Assembly (NCBI GenBank): GCA_028829895.1
Contig: CM054179.1
Span: 74,626,044-74,690,043 of the forward strand
DNA from: Sinotaia quadrata
Taxonomy: Eukaryota > Mollusca > Gastropoda > Architaenioglossa > Viviparidae
DNA length: 64,000 nt
Direction: 5' to 3'
Shown here: one piece after another, positions 1 to 11,300 of the stretch
Position numbering within the stretch: position 1 is the stretch's first letter
Layout: the number at the start of each line of letters is the position of its first letter
Position numbers and translations under genes: made by a program
The notes under the pieces: model-generated
Told to the model about the DNA's origin: nothing
Database searches by the model: none
What the model saw: the letters and a program-made list of their open reading frames with translations, nothing else

Positions 1-448
1 GAGATCAAAGAATTGATTTAGAGGCACTTATTACGTACATATATTCACAGGAGTGTTTCCTTCTTAAACGATGCTTCCGGAAAAAGTTATTTCTAAGTCC
101 ATCATTTCTTTATTAGTCAGTTAACGTACCATAAGCTAACGATCACCTTTATGACCTGGACTCCAGTTATGTCAGAATCAAAGTGATTAGTATATAGAAC
201 TTTTTTCAACAAATTAACTTTCGATGCATCACCATTGGATGAAGTTATTATGAACATGTATGAGACTTTTAGTCACAAATTTTCCTCCTCCCGTTGAAAT
301 TGGTATGGATTGCATCAGCAAGTTCTAGCATATTCTCCACCTGAGTTGTTTACTCCAAACCTGACACTTTCCCCCAAAAAAAATAATCAGAAGCAATGCC
401 CAAGTTCGGTTAACATTAACACTGGCAACAAATATATAATTATAAATT

Positions 449-510
<62 letters not shown>
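1..510 (-). mobile_element. LTR copy A, cut by window edge
   Basis: This is a minus-strand copy of the LTR family best seen at 28435-29796 and 6430-8153. Shared landmarks, in the same order as in the 6430 copy, are a block around 85-120 (ATTTCTAAGTCCAT), the AAAGTGATTAG block near 180, the GCATCAGCAAG block near 311, and the GCAATGCCCAAG block near 395. The 5' terminus of the LTR should read (on this strand) TTTACTCTGCCACA. Here it reads TTTACTCT followed by a long CT run and then GC, so the terminus has been opened up by a microsatellite. The 3' part of the LTR lies beyond base 1. Alignment was by eye. Confidence 0.7.
451..506. repeat. (CT)28 microsatellite in an LTR end
   Basis: A perfect CT dinucleotide run of 56 bases. 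It sits exactly where the terminal CTCTGCC of the adjacent minus-strand LTR copy is expected, so it probably grew from the CTCT of that terminus. The Ser-Leu open frame across it is an artefact of the repeat. Confidence 0.95.
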
Positions 511-934
511 TTTATGCTGTTGTGTGACACGTGTGAGTGATGTGTTGTACAATATATAAACTTTCATAATTTGATGACATTCTGTGCAATATATCACTTT
601 CTGAATGCATTACAAATAGTCTCTTCGACGTAACAGAAACACGTGATATACATTCAAGTGAGATTCGGGATTTTGAAGCTGATGAATCTTTCAGGTTCTT
701 ATGAATCTTATAGAGAATAAAGAGAAATAAATCGTATACATAATTATCTCCCACTCAGCGATACAATGAGGGCTATGTTGAAATGACGTCATGGAACCAA
801 AACCAGTTTGGGATATTGTTAGTATAATGATCAGCCCCTATGAAAAAGAGGTGAGTTTTGAAGTTCTAGTCTTGCTGTGGGGAAAAATAATGCAAAATAT
901 CCAGAATATTAAATTCTGTTACTTATGTAAAGGT

Positions 935-1064
935 CGCGTTCGTGTGTGTATGTGTGCGTACGTGTGTGTATGTGTGCGTTCGTGTGTGTATGTGTGCGTT
1001 CGTGTGTGTATGTGTGCGTTCGTGTGTGTATGTGTGCGTTCGTGTGTGTATGTGTGCGTACGTA
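935..1064. repeat. 20-bp GT-rich minisatellite
   Basis: About six copies of a 20-base unit beginning CGTGTGTGTATG and ending TGTGCGTT, differing mainly at one T/A position. The Cys-Val frames on both strands are translations of the repeat. Confidence 0.9.
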
Positions 1065-1909
1065 TGCTTACATTTTCCTGCATGTTTGGGGACGTGATTT
1101 GATGCACAGCCTTCATTCTTATTAACTAACGCTTGGTCATAACCTCGGGCATTACAAAATTACAGAAATTAAAATTCGTTTATAGTTCAGATTATATTTC
1201 CCGAGGCTGTTAGACTAAAATATTTCATGTATTTTTTTTTAAATTTAAAAGAAGTGTATATTCTTGCATTCATGAAATATGCTACTTTATCTATTTTTAA
1301 AAAAAAAAGAAGGGCAAACTAAGTATTTATATATTTTTTTTAAGAGTGTGTAGAGATTTTACTAATCATTTCAGGACGAGCCATTGACCCTTAAGGCTGT
1401 TCTCTTTTACTTTGCAGATTTGGTTGAATCCCGATAGTGCAGCTAGGAACCTGGTACTTTCGTGTTCTTCGAAATGAAATCACGCGTCACGTCTTTCGGG
1501 ATATGGCGTGTGTTTGTCTGTTTTATAGGGATCCTTATGTTTGAATAAAATTGTTTGTGCTTTGGGCTTTCGCGCAAATGGACGAAGAGAACGAGATCAA
1601 ACATTGCCGAGAACGCAAAGTCAATCAAACGATGCGAACTGCGACCCACTCCCGGTGTGCTAACATCCAGGTCAATGAGCTAGACTCAAGGCTATCACGA
1701 AACTATTCAACGTGTTGCTCTGGTAATTTATTCTCTTAGATATTTTCCGCGAACACACCCGTTAAGAAGTCTAAGGGGAATATGTGAAAATAGAATAAAA
1801 GGAACAGTCCATGCTGAGTGTATATAATTAGAATAAGATTCAAATTGTATTGCATGTTAAACAAACGAGTATTGAGCTGAGCTTAAAAAGAGAATGGTAC
1901 ACTAGTTTG
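1065..1909. other. Unannotated AT-rich stretch
   Basis: Several A/T homopolymer runs are present (for example near 1232, 1300 and 1335). Two short overlapping frames around 1443-1739 show no recognisable motif. I see no gene here. Confidence 0.5.
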
Positions 1910-2350
1910 TATGTGAGTACTTTATATGAGTACTTTAATGGCACACTTGAAGTAAAGTAAATACATAGCAGGTACACTTCTTATTAGTACGTAAATTGTA
2001 CGGCACAGTTGATGTAATGTAAATACATCATGGCAGGCATTTAAAAAAAATAAATAAAATGAGTACCGAAATGGCACACTTGAAGTAATGTAAATACATC
2101 ATAGCAGGCATTTTTAAAAAAATAAATAAAATAAGTACCGAAATGGCACACCTGAAGTAATGTAATACATAGCAGGTGCACTTGTTATAATATGAGTACC
2201 TAAGTGGTACACTTATGACTTGAATAGATACTTGGCATACCTGTTATAATATTAGTACTTACAAGAGATATATGGTATAATATAAGTACATATCTTATTA
2301 CAACATTTGTACATACACTGAACACGTACCTGTGATAATATGAGTACTGT
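1910..2350. repeat. Degenerate ~70-bp tandem array
   Basis: At least six decayed copies share GAGTAC, GGCACACTTGAAGTAA, TGTAAATACATCAT and AGCAGG in that order. Unit length varies because of A-rich insertions. It is an old, diverged satellite-like array. Confidence 0.75.
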
Positions 2351-2437
2351 GATGGAGCTAATTCGTATGTGCATACTCATATTTTGTATTTATTATTAGC
2401 CTGTCAAGATGACCAACACTTGGTTTCCTTCTCATGC

Positions 2438-2531
2438 TATTTCAACACTTGGAGACATTGGGTAATAGGAAGACTGGTTCCCCTACTATCTCAACACTAG
2501 GAGACATTGGGTAATACGAAGACTGGTTCCC
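2438..2531. repeat. 49-bp tandem duplication
   Basis: Two copies share TCAACACT, GGAGACATTGGGTAATA and GAAGACTGGTTCCC with only a few differences. They start at 2438 and 2487. Confidence 0.85.
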
Positions 2532-3267
2532 ATGAGACGATGTGCAACCTGGGGAACTGGTGAAAAACAGCAACACATAAACAAACACACACACACACTA
2601 ACTAACCAATCTATGTAGGTAGATGTTTAACCAGGGTAAGAATGACTCCATTGCTAGGTCGTTCACACCAGAACCAAATGCATTAGGACGACATTTAAGA
2701 AACAAACAGAAGGTACGGGGGTGGGTGGGGGTGAGCTAGAAGGTGTCGAGTGAGAATGAACCGATAGATGTGAACAGACTGCAGATACAACAATGGATAC
2801 AGAGCGACAAAACAAGTCTCATGTGCAAACACACATTTTGCTACTCAACCGTACTTGAACGGATACCCAGCGGCTATCCTGGTTAGCTAGTTATCAAACT
2901 GTTTCTTATCAAATTACTTTTTTTTAAAAGTTTAAATACAGGGTGGAAAGCGACATGTTAGCTGACAGTGGGGTTCGCTCCCCTATTCCAGTATTGTTAC
3001 GCTAGGAATGAGATACGTTCTGAACATGCTACTTCCTGTGAGCAAGATTTCCTGGTTGTTTGGCGAAATTCGACACAGGAGAGGATCTTGTCAGAATATG
3101 CTAACCATTTTGAGATCAAAGTCCCTGCCAGTTTTGATGTTATGCAAGGGAGGTGAATCAGTTTCACCCCACCCCTCACCCCCGACAAGTTGAAGCAATA
3201 TAGGATGCAGCTTTATCCCCACTAGACATCCTTGAGTGAAAGTTGTTCTCTCTGATGCGTCCGTGTG
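2532..3267. other. Unannotated stretch, no gene seen
   Basis: Contains a short CA run near 2585-2598 and a G-rich stretch near 2717-2735. Overlapping 60-residue frames at about 2968-3193 occur in several frames at once and have no recognisable motif, so none was called. Confidence 0.5.
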
Positions 3268-3321
3268 ATGGGTGCATCAGTACTCTATAAACATATGGGT
3301 GCATCAGTACTCTATAAACAT
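3268..3321. repeat. 27-bp perfect tandem duplication
   Basis: Two identical 27-base copies beginning ATGGGTGCATCAG lie head to tail (3268-3294 and 3295-3321). Confidence 0.9.
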
Positions 3322-3711
3322 CATAGAGACGAGATCTGTCGGATCAGGCTCTTCGTTAGATGTGAACAGACTGCGTCCTGGTATTAAGTGACGTCACCAG
3401 CTGCAGGGCATGTGGCCAATTCTGTACATGGACAGCGAGCGAAAGAGTCACGTGTCACACCAATGATCAGGTCTTTCGTTATACGTAGATTATTCTTTCC
3501 TTCTCTGATGATAATAGACTTAAATAGAGGGTCTGAGGGTCTGTGAGGTTACAGTTATCCATTAGTGCTTTCTCACTTTGAATTTAGACATTATACAAGA
3601 CAGTTATTGTGAACCTATTATTTCTTGTAAACTAACTGTATTTTTTTTGTGTGATTGTTATATTTAAGAAATAGTGATGTTATTTTTGTAACCAGTTTCT
3701 TGTGCGTGCCA

Positions 3712-3713
<2 letters not shown>

Positions 3714-3772
<59 letters not shown>
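3714..3772. repeat. (GT)n microsatellite
   Basis: An uninterrupted GT run of about 58 bases. The overlapping Val-Cys and Thr-His frames on the two strands are repeat readings. Confidence 0.95.
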
Positions 3773-3773
<1 letters not shown>

Positions 3774-4200
3774 GCTGTACACTGAATATGAGCAGATGAA
3801 AAAATTCGCGAAGCACGTGGTTACAGTTCTCCTATGTTTTGAATTTGTTAATTTTTTCCCACTTGGAAGGAAATGTCCGACGATAAACTGAAAGAAATGT
3901 ATGTCTGTTAGATTTAAAAACAGACACTTCATACATATATAGCATTGAAAGTAAGAAAACAATAAAGTTTGAAAAGTAGAAAGTAATATCTTTCAGTTGC
4001 TATATTTCATGCCGGAAAGGGTGGCGTGCTTAAGGAGCTAAGGAGTATTCAAAGATTAATTCAGAAACGCATTTTCATTCCTTGGATCGTGTGCATATTG
4101 CCCATGGCAGTTTTGATCAGCTATGAGTGCTTACGTCACAAAAGGACAACAAGATGTGGGTGAACGCAAAAGACAGGCTCCGTGAGTGGGGGCGGGACGG

Positions 4201-4557
4201 GTGGGAAGGGGGTTGTGGATAAAGTAGAGGTATTACAAGGAAGGGGATTGTGGATAAAGTAGATGTATTACAAGGAAGGGGATTGTGGATAAAGTAGAAG
4301 ATGTATTACAAGGAAGGGGATTGTGGATAAAGTAGAAGATGTATTACAAGGAAGGGGGTTGTGGATAAAGTAGATGTATTACAAGGAAGGGAATTGTAGA
4401 AAAAGTAGAAGTATTACAAGGAATGGGGTTGTGGAAAAAGTAGAGGTATTACAAGGAAGGGGGTTGTGGATAAAGTAGAGGTATTACAAGGAATGGGGTT
4501 GTGCATAAAGTAGAGGTATTACAAGGAATGGGGTTGTGGATAAAGTAGAGGTATTAC
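4201..4557. repeat. ~35-bp minisatellite, ten copies
   Basis: Ten head-to-tail copies of a 35-38-base unit containing ATTACAAGGAA, GGGGNTTGTGGATAAAG and TAGA. Variants are mostly single-base changes or a short GAA insertion. The array ends where the Ty3/gypsy integrase remnant begins, so the two abut. Confidence 0.93.
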
Positions 4558-4888
4558 CACTCATCGAGATTCCATTTCAAAGAGTTCCAATAGATGAAAG
4601 CAGTCCACAAACCAGTGTTCGCCGATGGCACCATTTTAGCTATTGCGGATTTTGCTACGCACTATGAAAAAGCAGTTATATATTGACAGATAACTGCTGC
4701 CGACGCTTTTATTTCAGTTTGGGCAAGAGTTGGTTTACCGTCAGAAATTTTGACAGATAATGGGAGTCAGTTTGTAAATAATGTTAGGGCTGAATTAAAC
4801 CAATTGTTATCGATTAAACATCTGGGCTATAATCCTCAGTGCAACAGAATAGTCGTATGCTATAATGCTTCACTGAAGGCTAGCTAAC
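4522..4888 (+). pseudogene. Ty3/gypsy integrase core remnant
   Basis: Frame-broken piece of a retrotransposon integrase catalytic core. From about 4563 one frame gives EIPFQRVPID, the strand leading into the core. After a frameshift near 4615-4640 another frame gives DFATHYEKAV (first catalytic Asp region), an in-frame stop, then VWARVGLPSEILTDNGSQF with the second catalytic Asp, then LLSIKHLGYNPQCN. The region that normally carries the third acidic residue (N-x-x-VExFN) has a valine in place of the glutamate, followed by a stop at about 4885. Function is lost. The family call rests on motif order typical of Ty3/gypsy integrases. The exact left limit is uncertain because it runs into the minisatellite. 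Confidence 0.9.
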
Positions 4889-5228
4889 AAACGTCTGTAT
4901 ATTTGCTTATGTATCTTTTTTTTATTAATTAAAAAACTATTTATTGGTTTAAATAACTGAGTGAGTAATCATTAGACTATCATCACCAAGTTGCGATAAC
5001 AAACAAAAGAAGTTGCATTACACTAACAGACACACGAGGCTGAGCAATTAATAAAAAACTAATAAAAATAAAAGTTTAGCAATATTTAGAAGGAATAAAC
5101 AAAATAATCCTGCCCTGCTTTCTCATCGTTAGCAAATAACGTTCATAGTATGTTCAAGTGCAAGCCGCACTGTAGCCATTGTTCACAAATCAGGACTTAG
5201 CTTCATTTTGCAATGCGCTAGCACAAGA
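4889..5228. other. AT-rich stretch after integrase remnant
   Basis: Contains T-rich and A-rich runs. I see no continuation of the retrotransposon pol and no gene. Confidence 0.5.
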
Positions 5229-5400
5229 TACGTCAGAATGGTAGATGCTCCATGGGACACGTCATGAATAACGAACGTCACACTGGTAGATGCTCATTAG
5301 GATACGTCATGAATAACGTCACACTGGTAGATGCTCAATAGGACACGACGTGAATAACGTCACACTGGTAGATGCTCAATAGGACACGTCGTGCATAATG
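5229..5400. repeat. ~42-bp minisatellite, four copies
   Basis: Four copies contain GGTAGATGCTC, a variable AGGAYACGTC and TGAATAACGTCACAC. Copies differ by small indels. Confidence 0.88.
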
Positions 5401-6057
5401 TCAGAAACAGCATGCAAAGCCCACATAAAGACTGAACTGAAACTGAATGGAACAGGTCGGCGAGTGCACACTTTGTGTCACCTTTAGAGACATATGTCAC
5501 ATGATTTACAATGCCATCTTATTTCCGCAAACATTCCAGGCCAAAAAAAAATGATTCGCTATCCTCTCAGACATATTAGAAGTACTCTGATGTCCTCCGA
5601 TTAACCTCGTATGTGCTGTTCTCATTACATCTGTGTGTTTTCATTTTGGCGGCACAATAAGATGCTTAAAATATCCTTTTCCTTTTCCCTGTTTCATACA
5701 AAACACTCTTCCTGCAACGGAAAATAATCGAATCATCAGATAACTCTATATTTTTTTTGCATTTTCATTTTCAGTTTTGTATATATTTTCAAAAGTTATC
5801 CTCTCTTGGAGAATCCACTTTGCACTATGTTTTCTATAGGTGTGGAGGGATTAACGAATGGCTGTGATTTTTGCATATCGCACTAGCACGTGTCTTGACC
5901 AAGTTCATCTCTTGCAGTTGTTTGAGAACTACTTGACTCAGACGGGGAACGACATAAGCACAGATAAACAAAACTTCAAAATGATTTGGCTTCAAAACTG
6001 TTGCATGAATCTGACAAGAAACATTACTTGACTCTATGTTCTCTAACTCAATTGTAA
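5401..6057. other. Unannotated stretch, no gene seen
   Basis: Mixed-composition sequence without long open frames, without a tandem array and without a recognisable transposon motif. Confidence 0.5.
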
Positions 6058-6384
6058 ATGCTTGTAATTATGTCACGTCAATAGTCTAGCGTGTACTTAT
6101 GTCACGTCAATAGTCTAAGTTGTACTTATGTCACGTCAATAGTCTAGCTTGTACTTATGTCACGTCAATAGTCTAGCTTGTACTTATGTCACGTCAATAG
6201 TCTAGCTTGTACTTATGTCACGTCAATAGTCTAGCTTGTACTTATGTCACGTCAATAGTCTAGCTTGTACTTAAGTCACGTCAATAGTCTAGCTTGTACT
6301 CATGTCACGTCAATAGTCTAGCTTGTACTTATGTCACGTCAATAGTCTAGCTTGTACTTATGTCACGTCAATAGTCTAGCTTGT
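6058..6384. repeat. 29/30-bp minisatellite, eleven copies
   Basis: Eleven nearly identical copies contain TATGTCACGTCAATAGTCTA followed by GCTTGTACT. Only scattered single-base differences are visible, so the array is recent or well homogenised. It ends about 45 bases before the 3' end of LTR copy B. Confidence 0.95.
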
Positions 6385-6710
6385 CCGATCACTGTCTTTT
6401 AATTATATTACTTTTAATTTACCACCGTCTGTGATACTAATTCCACCTTATTTAATGGTTATGATTCTTCTTCTTAATTAATCATCCATATTTTAATCTA
6501 TATTTAGCGAGCCCCCATCCACCCACTTTCTTCTCCCATATATGGTATCACTATGTGTGAGAAGATCGATAAATTTAACACTAAAACTATTAAATCAACA
6601 ATCAACTATACATGTAACAAGTACAATGAGAAAGAATACTTGTAATCAATATTTCGACGAAATCACATTCTAATCATTTCAATAACTATACAAACTTTTA
6701 TCCTAACACA

Positions 6711-6983
6711 CAATTCAGCAGTCAAGGGACAATATAAATCACAGGACAGTACTTATCAAAGAACACAATTCAGCAGTCAAGGGACAATATAAATCACAGG
6801 ACAGTACTTATCAGAGAACACAATTCAGCAGTCAAGGGACAATATAAATCACAGGACAGTACTTATCAGAGAACACAATTCAGCAGTCAAGGGACAATAT
6901 AAATCACAGGACAGTACTTATCAAAGAACACAATTCAGCAGTCAAGGGACAATATAAATCACAGGACAGTACTTATCAGAGAG
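6711..6983. repeat. 55-bp array inside LTR copy B
   Basis: Five copies of a 55-base unit containing CAATTCAGCAGTCAAGGGAC and ATAAATCACAGGACAGTACT, almost identical. A single diverged copy of the same unit is present at about 60470-60530 in LTR copy I, so the unit is native LTR sequence that became amplified in this copy only. Confidence 0.93.
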
Positions 6984-7503
6984 TAATAAGATGATAGTGA
7001 TAATAACTTCTACATATCCTTGTCAAGACGACTGCCATAATAATAGTCTTTCTCGTGCTTTCATAACACGTTAAGTTCATTTCACAATTGTATTGTCAGT
7101 TCCACATCTTTCTCTTGCAGGTTGTAGAACACTGATGAATCGCTATTCTCTCGACACTCCTTTGCCATATTAATTCCTGCAAGCAGAACAATGTAGCAAT
7201 TTCCAGTAACTTCCTTGTAACCGAAATTCCACATGTAGGAGAACATACTTTGCCACAATATATCAAAAGAGTGCAGAGTATCCTTACACTTAAACACTGG
7301 GGTAGATACTTCATGCATCAACCATGGTCAAAGCAGTTTATAAATCAGTAAACCAAGCGATTCTGGTGAAAACATAAAAATGGCTGCTTCATCCCTGTAT
7401 AATCAGGGAACAAACACTAAGTTTCCAGTTTATTCATCTCTAACTCAATTATTTCTTACATTCAGGTATCAATTTACAGTTTCCTGAAACAATATTTATA
7501 TAA

Positions 7504-7505
<2 letters not shown>

Positions 7506-7592
<87 letters not shown>
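7506..7592. repeat. Compound (CT)n(CA)n microsatellite
   Basis: A CT run (with one CTTT interruption) changes directly into a CA run of about 50 bases. It lies inside LTR copy B and lengthens it. Confidence 0.95.
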
Positions 7593-7594
<2 letters not shown>

Positions 7595-8153
7595 TAACAA
7601 ATACATCATAATAGTTTATGAACAGTTCACTGGAAATAATGTTAAGTGTTTAGCATACTACATACTAGGATCATAGTTCACAGTATGTAGAAATAATAGT
7701 CGACTCACATAATACATCTCTACGTAAAAAATGTATGGCATATCAATGTAAAAAATGCAAGAAATATTTCTAAGTCCATTCTCTTTCAATCAGTCATTTT
7801 ACTCACTATTAAGCTAAAACCCTACATTCATGACTGGACTTCTTGCCACATCAAATTCAAAGTGATTAGACAACAGAATTCTTTGCAACAAATAAACTCT
7901 TGTTCTCCACCCATTGGCTTGTCTCATTTTTATAAATCTTAAGTAATGAATAATTAAAACTACTCATACACCTAAAAACGGGTTTAGATTACATCAGCAA
8001 GTCTAGCACATTCTTTACCTGAGTTGTTTACTTCCAACCGTGACACTTAAAAATATCAGCACAAGCAGTGCCCAAGGTCGGATCTGTTTGACATTTAACA
8101 ATTTATATAAGAATCAAGTTTAAAATAGGGATAGGCAAATTTACTCCGCCACA

Positions 8154-8489
8154 ACATCCTTCTATCTATCCCAGGCTTTCACCTTATAAATAAACTTTAC
8201 CATAGCACTTTGAATTATAAAATTTACAAATGCCATCCTATCATTAATTTATGAATAAAAATTAATGATTTATTTCAAAAAGATGTGGACAAATTCCCAT
8301 CATACAACAGTAACCTATTTTAATGTACGTGTAGCCCTGCATGCATATTTGTCTGTCTAATTTCTTATCTTTATATTTAATGTTTGTTTTAACTTAGATA
8401 TATATAGCAGTACCTTGTTATATGTTTATGACATCTCTGAAATAATTCTTTGATTATAATTAAAATACTTGAAGTAATGTGCTGTATCA
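8154..8489. other. AT-rich stretch, no gene seen
   Basis: Low-complexity AT-rich sequence between LTR copy B and the inverted-monomer array. No motif recognised. Confidence 0.5.
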
Positions 8490-9330
8490 TTCTACACTGC
8501 ACACAATGCTGTTAACAAAGGTTTATAAACACAGAGTTCATGGTAAAGACAATGCACAAGCGTTACATTAAGACAGGCACAGTGTTTTACAGTACAAACA
8601 CAGTGCTTGCACTCATAGACAGACTGCTTTTACAATCACAAACAGTGTTTATACTAAGACCATAGACACAGTGCTTAACAGCCACAAAGTGCCCACTGAT
8701 TCTACATATATGGTGCTTTTTACAATCACAAATACAGTGATTCCACTAAGACCCTAGTTAGACTACTTTAAAAGTTACAAACAGTTCTGGCATTACGACT
8801 CTTATCATTTTGCTGTTGCAGTTTACGCTGAGACTATATATTGATTTGTTTTACAGTCAGTAACAAGGAGCTTACGCTTAATGCATAAAATATGATTTAA
8901 CAGTCATAAACACAGAACTTGCTTATGCAGTAAGCGTAATCTCTGTGTTTATTACTGTAAAATAATATTTTATACAGTAAGCGTAAGCTTTGTGCTTATG
9001 ACTGTAAAATCATATTATAAACACAAAGCTTACGATTATTGCATAAAATACGATTTTACAACCATAAACACAGAGCTTACAGTAACAACACAGAGTGCTT
9101 TGAAAGCCACAAATTTATTGCTTACATTAAGACTACATAAAGGGTACGGTATAAAGAGTCACAAATTTAGTGCTTACATTAAGACTACATAAAGGGTACG
9201 GTATAAAGAGTCTCAAACTTGGAGTTTACATAGTCTGCTTAAAAATGCTTTAACAGTAACATATATTGGGCTGACATTAAACCTATGTGTTGACTACTTG
9301 TACAAACAGTTACAATAACAAAGCTCACAC
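8490..9330. repeat. Decayed array with inverted monomers
   Basis: Degenerate repeats built from CACAGTGCTTACA, ACTAAGACC, TTTTACAGTCA and AAACACAGAGCTTAC run through the region. Between about 8928 and 9016 two monomers are in the opposite orientation (GTAAGCGTAA...TCTGTGTTTAT and GTAAGCTTTGTGCTTATGAC), flanked by forward copies on both sides. This creates long imperfect palindromes at both junctions. A pair of nearly identical ~56-bp copies (ATTAAGACTACATAAAGGG) follows at 9124-9212. Confidence 0.75.
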
Positions 9331-9416
9331 TGAGACTCCAGGAAACAGGTAATTAACACAAGACTTTACTATTAAAAATATAAAAGGAAAAGGAACGCAC
9401 ACATTGACATGCGCGT

Positions 9417-9479
<63 letters not shown>
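9417..9479. repeat. (CA)n microsatellite
   Basis: An uninterrupted CA run of about 60 bases. The open frames across it on both strands are repeat readings. Confidence 0.95.
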
Positions 9480-9480
<1 letters not shown>

Positions 9481-10638
9481 TTATATGTATATATAAACAC
9501 GTACACAGGCAGGTTACTTGTACAACATGGGTATGTCAACCATTCGTCAAAAATCAAGCAACTGCAAGAAATTCTCAAAACCCCGGCAGACATCCAGACG
9601 TGAAACCGTCAACAACGACGCAACATCAGCGTCATTAGGAGGGACGACAATAACGAGAACTCTTGCAAGAAACTAAATATTTTAGTCCGAAATGATCAAT
9701 GGGCTCCACTGAGATTTTTCGATCGTTCACTAAGGTTTCAAATTATTCGTCTTTACTGGTGGAAGGAGATTGCGTGAGGTGATGGGTGGGGGATGGGAAA
9801 GATGTAAGGAAGAGGTGTCGTAGGTGTCGAGTGGGTGGGAGGGGGAGGTGGCTGGGTTGCAGGACACGAGCTGATTAGCATGAAATCACGACAGAGCGAG
9901 AGAAACAGTGCCTAATTCACTGGTATGCGGATGAGACTAAAAGACGTATTGGAATTTTTCGTGCCCCGCAAGAATGCGTCTGGCATTGAAAATAGGCGCA
10001 ATTTTCCAGCCAAATGTTGGTGACGCAGTTTGTTTTGACGATAATGAATTGTTGGCGACATTTTTTTTTTTCACACCCAGACAAGTAGAATGTAGAGGAG
10101 GGTCGGGGAGGGCGGTGGGTGGAGTAGGAGGTGGACGAAGTTACGGAAAATGCGGAGGAGTGACGCCCCTTGAAGAGAGCAAGAAGAAGAATGGAATATG
10201 ACACAGAAAGACTAAGATGTGGACGACAGTAATAAAGCAATATATATTGCAGTTTCAATTATTTAATTGTTTACTAATTTTTGTTTTGTTTTATGCTTGT
10301 ATATTAGAAATATATATTATTTTGTATCGGCAATGAAAATCATCCATTTTTATTCTGTAAAACATTACTAAACATTAGTCTTATTTTTGAAACCAAATTT
10401 ACAAACTTCTGAAATCAAATATAAACTTGTAACTTTACATGAAGCATTTTCTACTTGAATTGTGGTTGTTCACAGAAATGAATTTCGACTTGACGACGTG
10501 TTTTCATTGATTTTTTTTCCAGAAAGTCCATATTCACATAGTTAAGCAAATTAGGATGACGTCAAATATTGCGAGTGTTTTGTACTTTTTAAAGTCTGTG
10601 ACACATGGACGAGCTCTATCTCTCCCTCTGACTGAGTT
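9480..10638. other. Unannotated stretch, no gene seen
   Basis: Holds G-rich patches (about 9785-9860 and 10090-10140) and AT-rich sequence. A 113-residue minus-strand frame at 9917-10258 and a 75-residue plus-strand frame overlap each other. Neither has recognisable motifs, so neither is called. Confidence 0.45.
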
Positions 10639-10639
10639 C

Positions 10640-10931
<292 letters not shown>

Positions 10932-10944
10932 TTGCTCATTAGTA

Positions 10945-11300
10945 AATGTGACTGAGCTCTCTATCTGTATATAGCTCAGTGATAAATGAGCTAATGTGTT
11001 GCTTGGTCCTAGATGGCCAGCAGTGGATAGGTCATAAGCCAAATGCAATGCATTCACTTGATAGCTCACAGGTACCATCAACTGACTGCTATCAGTCCTT
11101 TTCTGTTTACGAATCAAGAGACCATCTTTCCAGCAGAACTCACCAGAAGATACATATGATCCAGAGAGTTTGGTGTTCTCTTGACATTTCTCTAGAGAAT
11201 CATCTTTCAATTGTGCTGCTCTGAGCAGGGCTTTTTCTTGTATTACCGTCTGTCGAATGACGAAAGTTGCCAAAGGTCACGGAGGTCAGCGTGCATCAGT
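10945..11300 (-). pseudogene. Ty3/gypsy integrase zinc-binding remnant
   Basis: A minus-strand frame of about 110 residues (11273 to 10929) resembles the N-terminal part of gypsy integrases. It has a short acidic lead-in (DDSLEKCQE), then FCWKDGLLIRK, then LMVPVSYQVNALHLAYDLS, then TAGHLGPSNTLAHLSLSY. The two histidines of the HHCC finger are placed as expected (H-A-Y-D...GH). The Cys-x2-Cys half and everything after it are missing, and the sequence decays just before the TATC array. It is a fragment, not a gene. The parent may be the same kind of element as the 21230-21675 fragment, but there is no overlap to test this. Confidence 0.85.

Larger units (their letters stand above)
6430..8153 (-). 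mobile_element. LTR copy B, solo-type, 1.7 kb
   Basis: Read on the minus strand this begins TGTGGCGGAGTAAATTTGCC (ending at 8153) and ends GTATCACA (at 6430), the TG...CA form of an LTR. It aligns by eye with copy D (28435-29796) over the first ~250 bases (GCCTATCCCTAT, CTTGGGCACTGC, CAATGGGT blocks) and in the middle region. A poly(A)-signal-like AATTTAT/AATAAA zone lies near 6570. Flanks are CCGTC (6425-6429) and ACATC (8154-8158), at best an imperfect target duplication. The copy is longer than others because it holds a 5 x 55-bp array and a CT/CA microsatellite. No coding domain is present, which fits a solo LTR. Confidence 0.8.

Noticed and set aside
6058..6384. CRISPR-like array (regular 29/30-bp repeats)
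   Set aside because: There are no unique spacers between copies; it is a head-to-tail eukaryotic minisatellite.
1..8153. LTR copies A and B as the two ends of one full-length element about 8 kb long
   Set aside because: Both are minus strand, but the only pol piece between them (4522-4888) is plus strand, and the interior is mostly unrelated minisatellites and unique sequence.
10970..10990. A-box-like TAGCTCAGTGATAAATG suggesting a SINE head
   Set aside because: No B box follows at the right distance, and the neighbouring sequence reads as gypsy integrase on the other strand.
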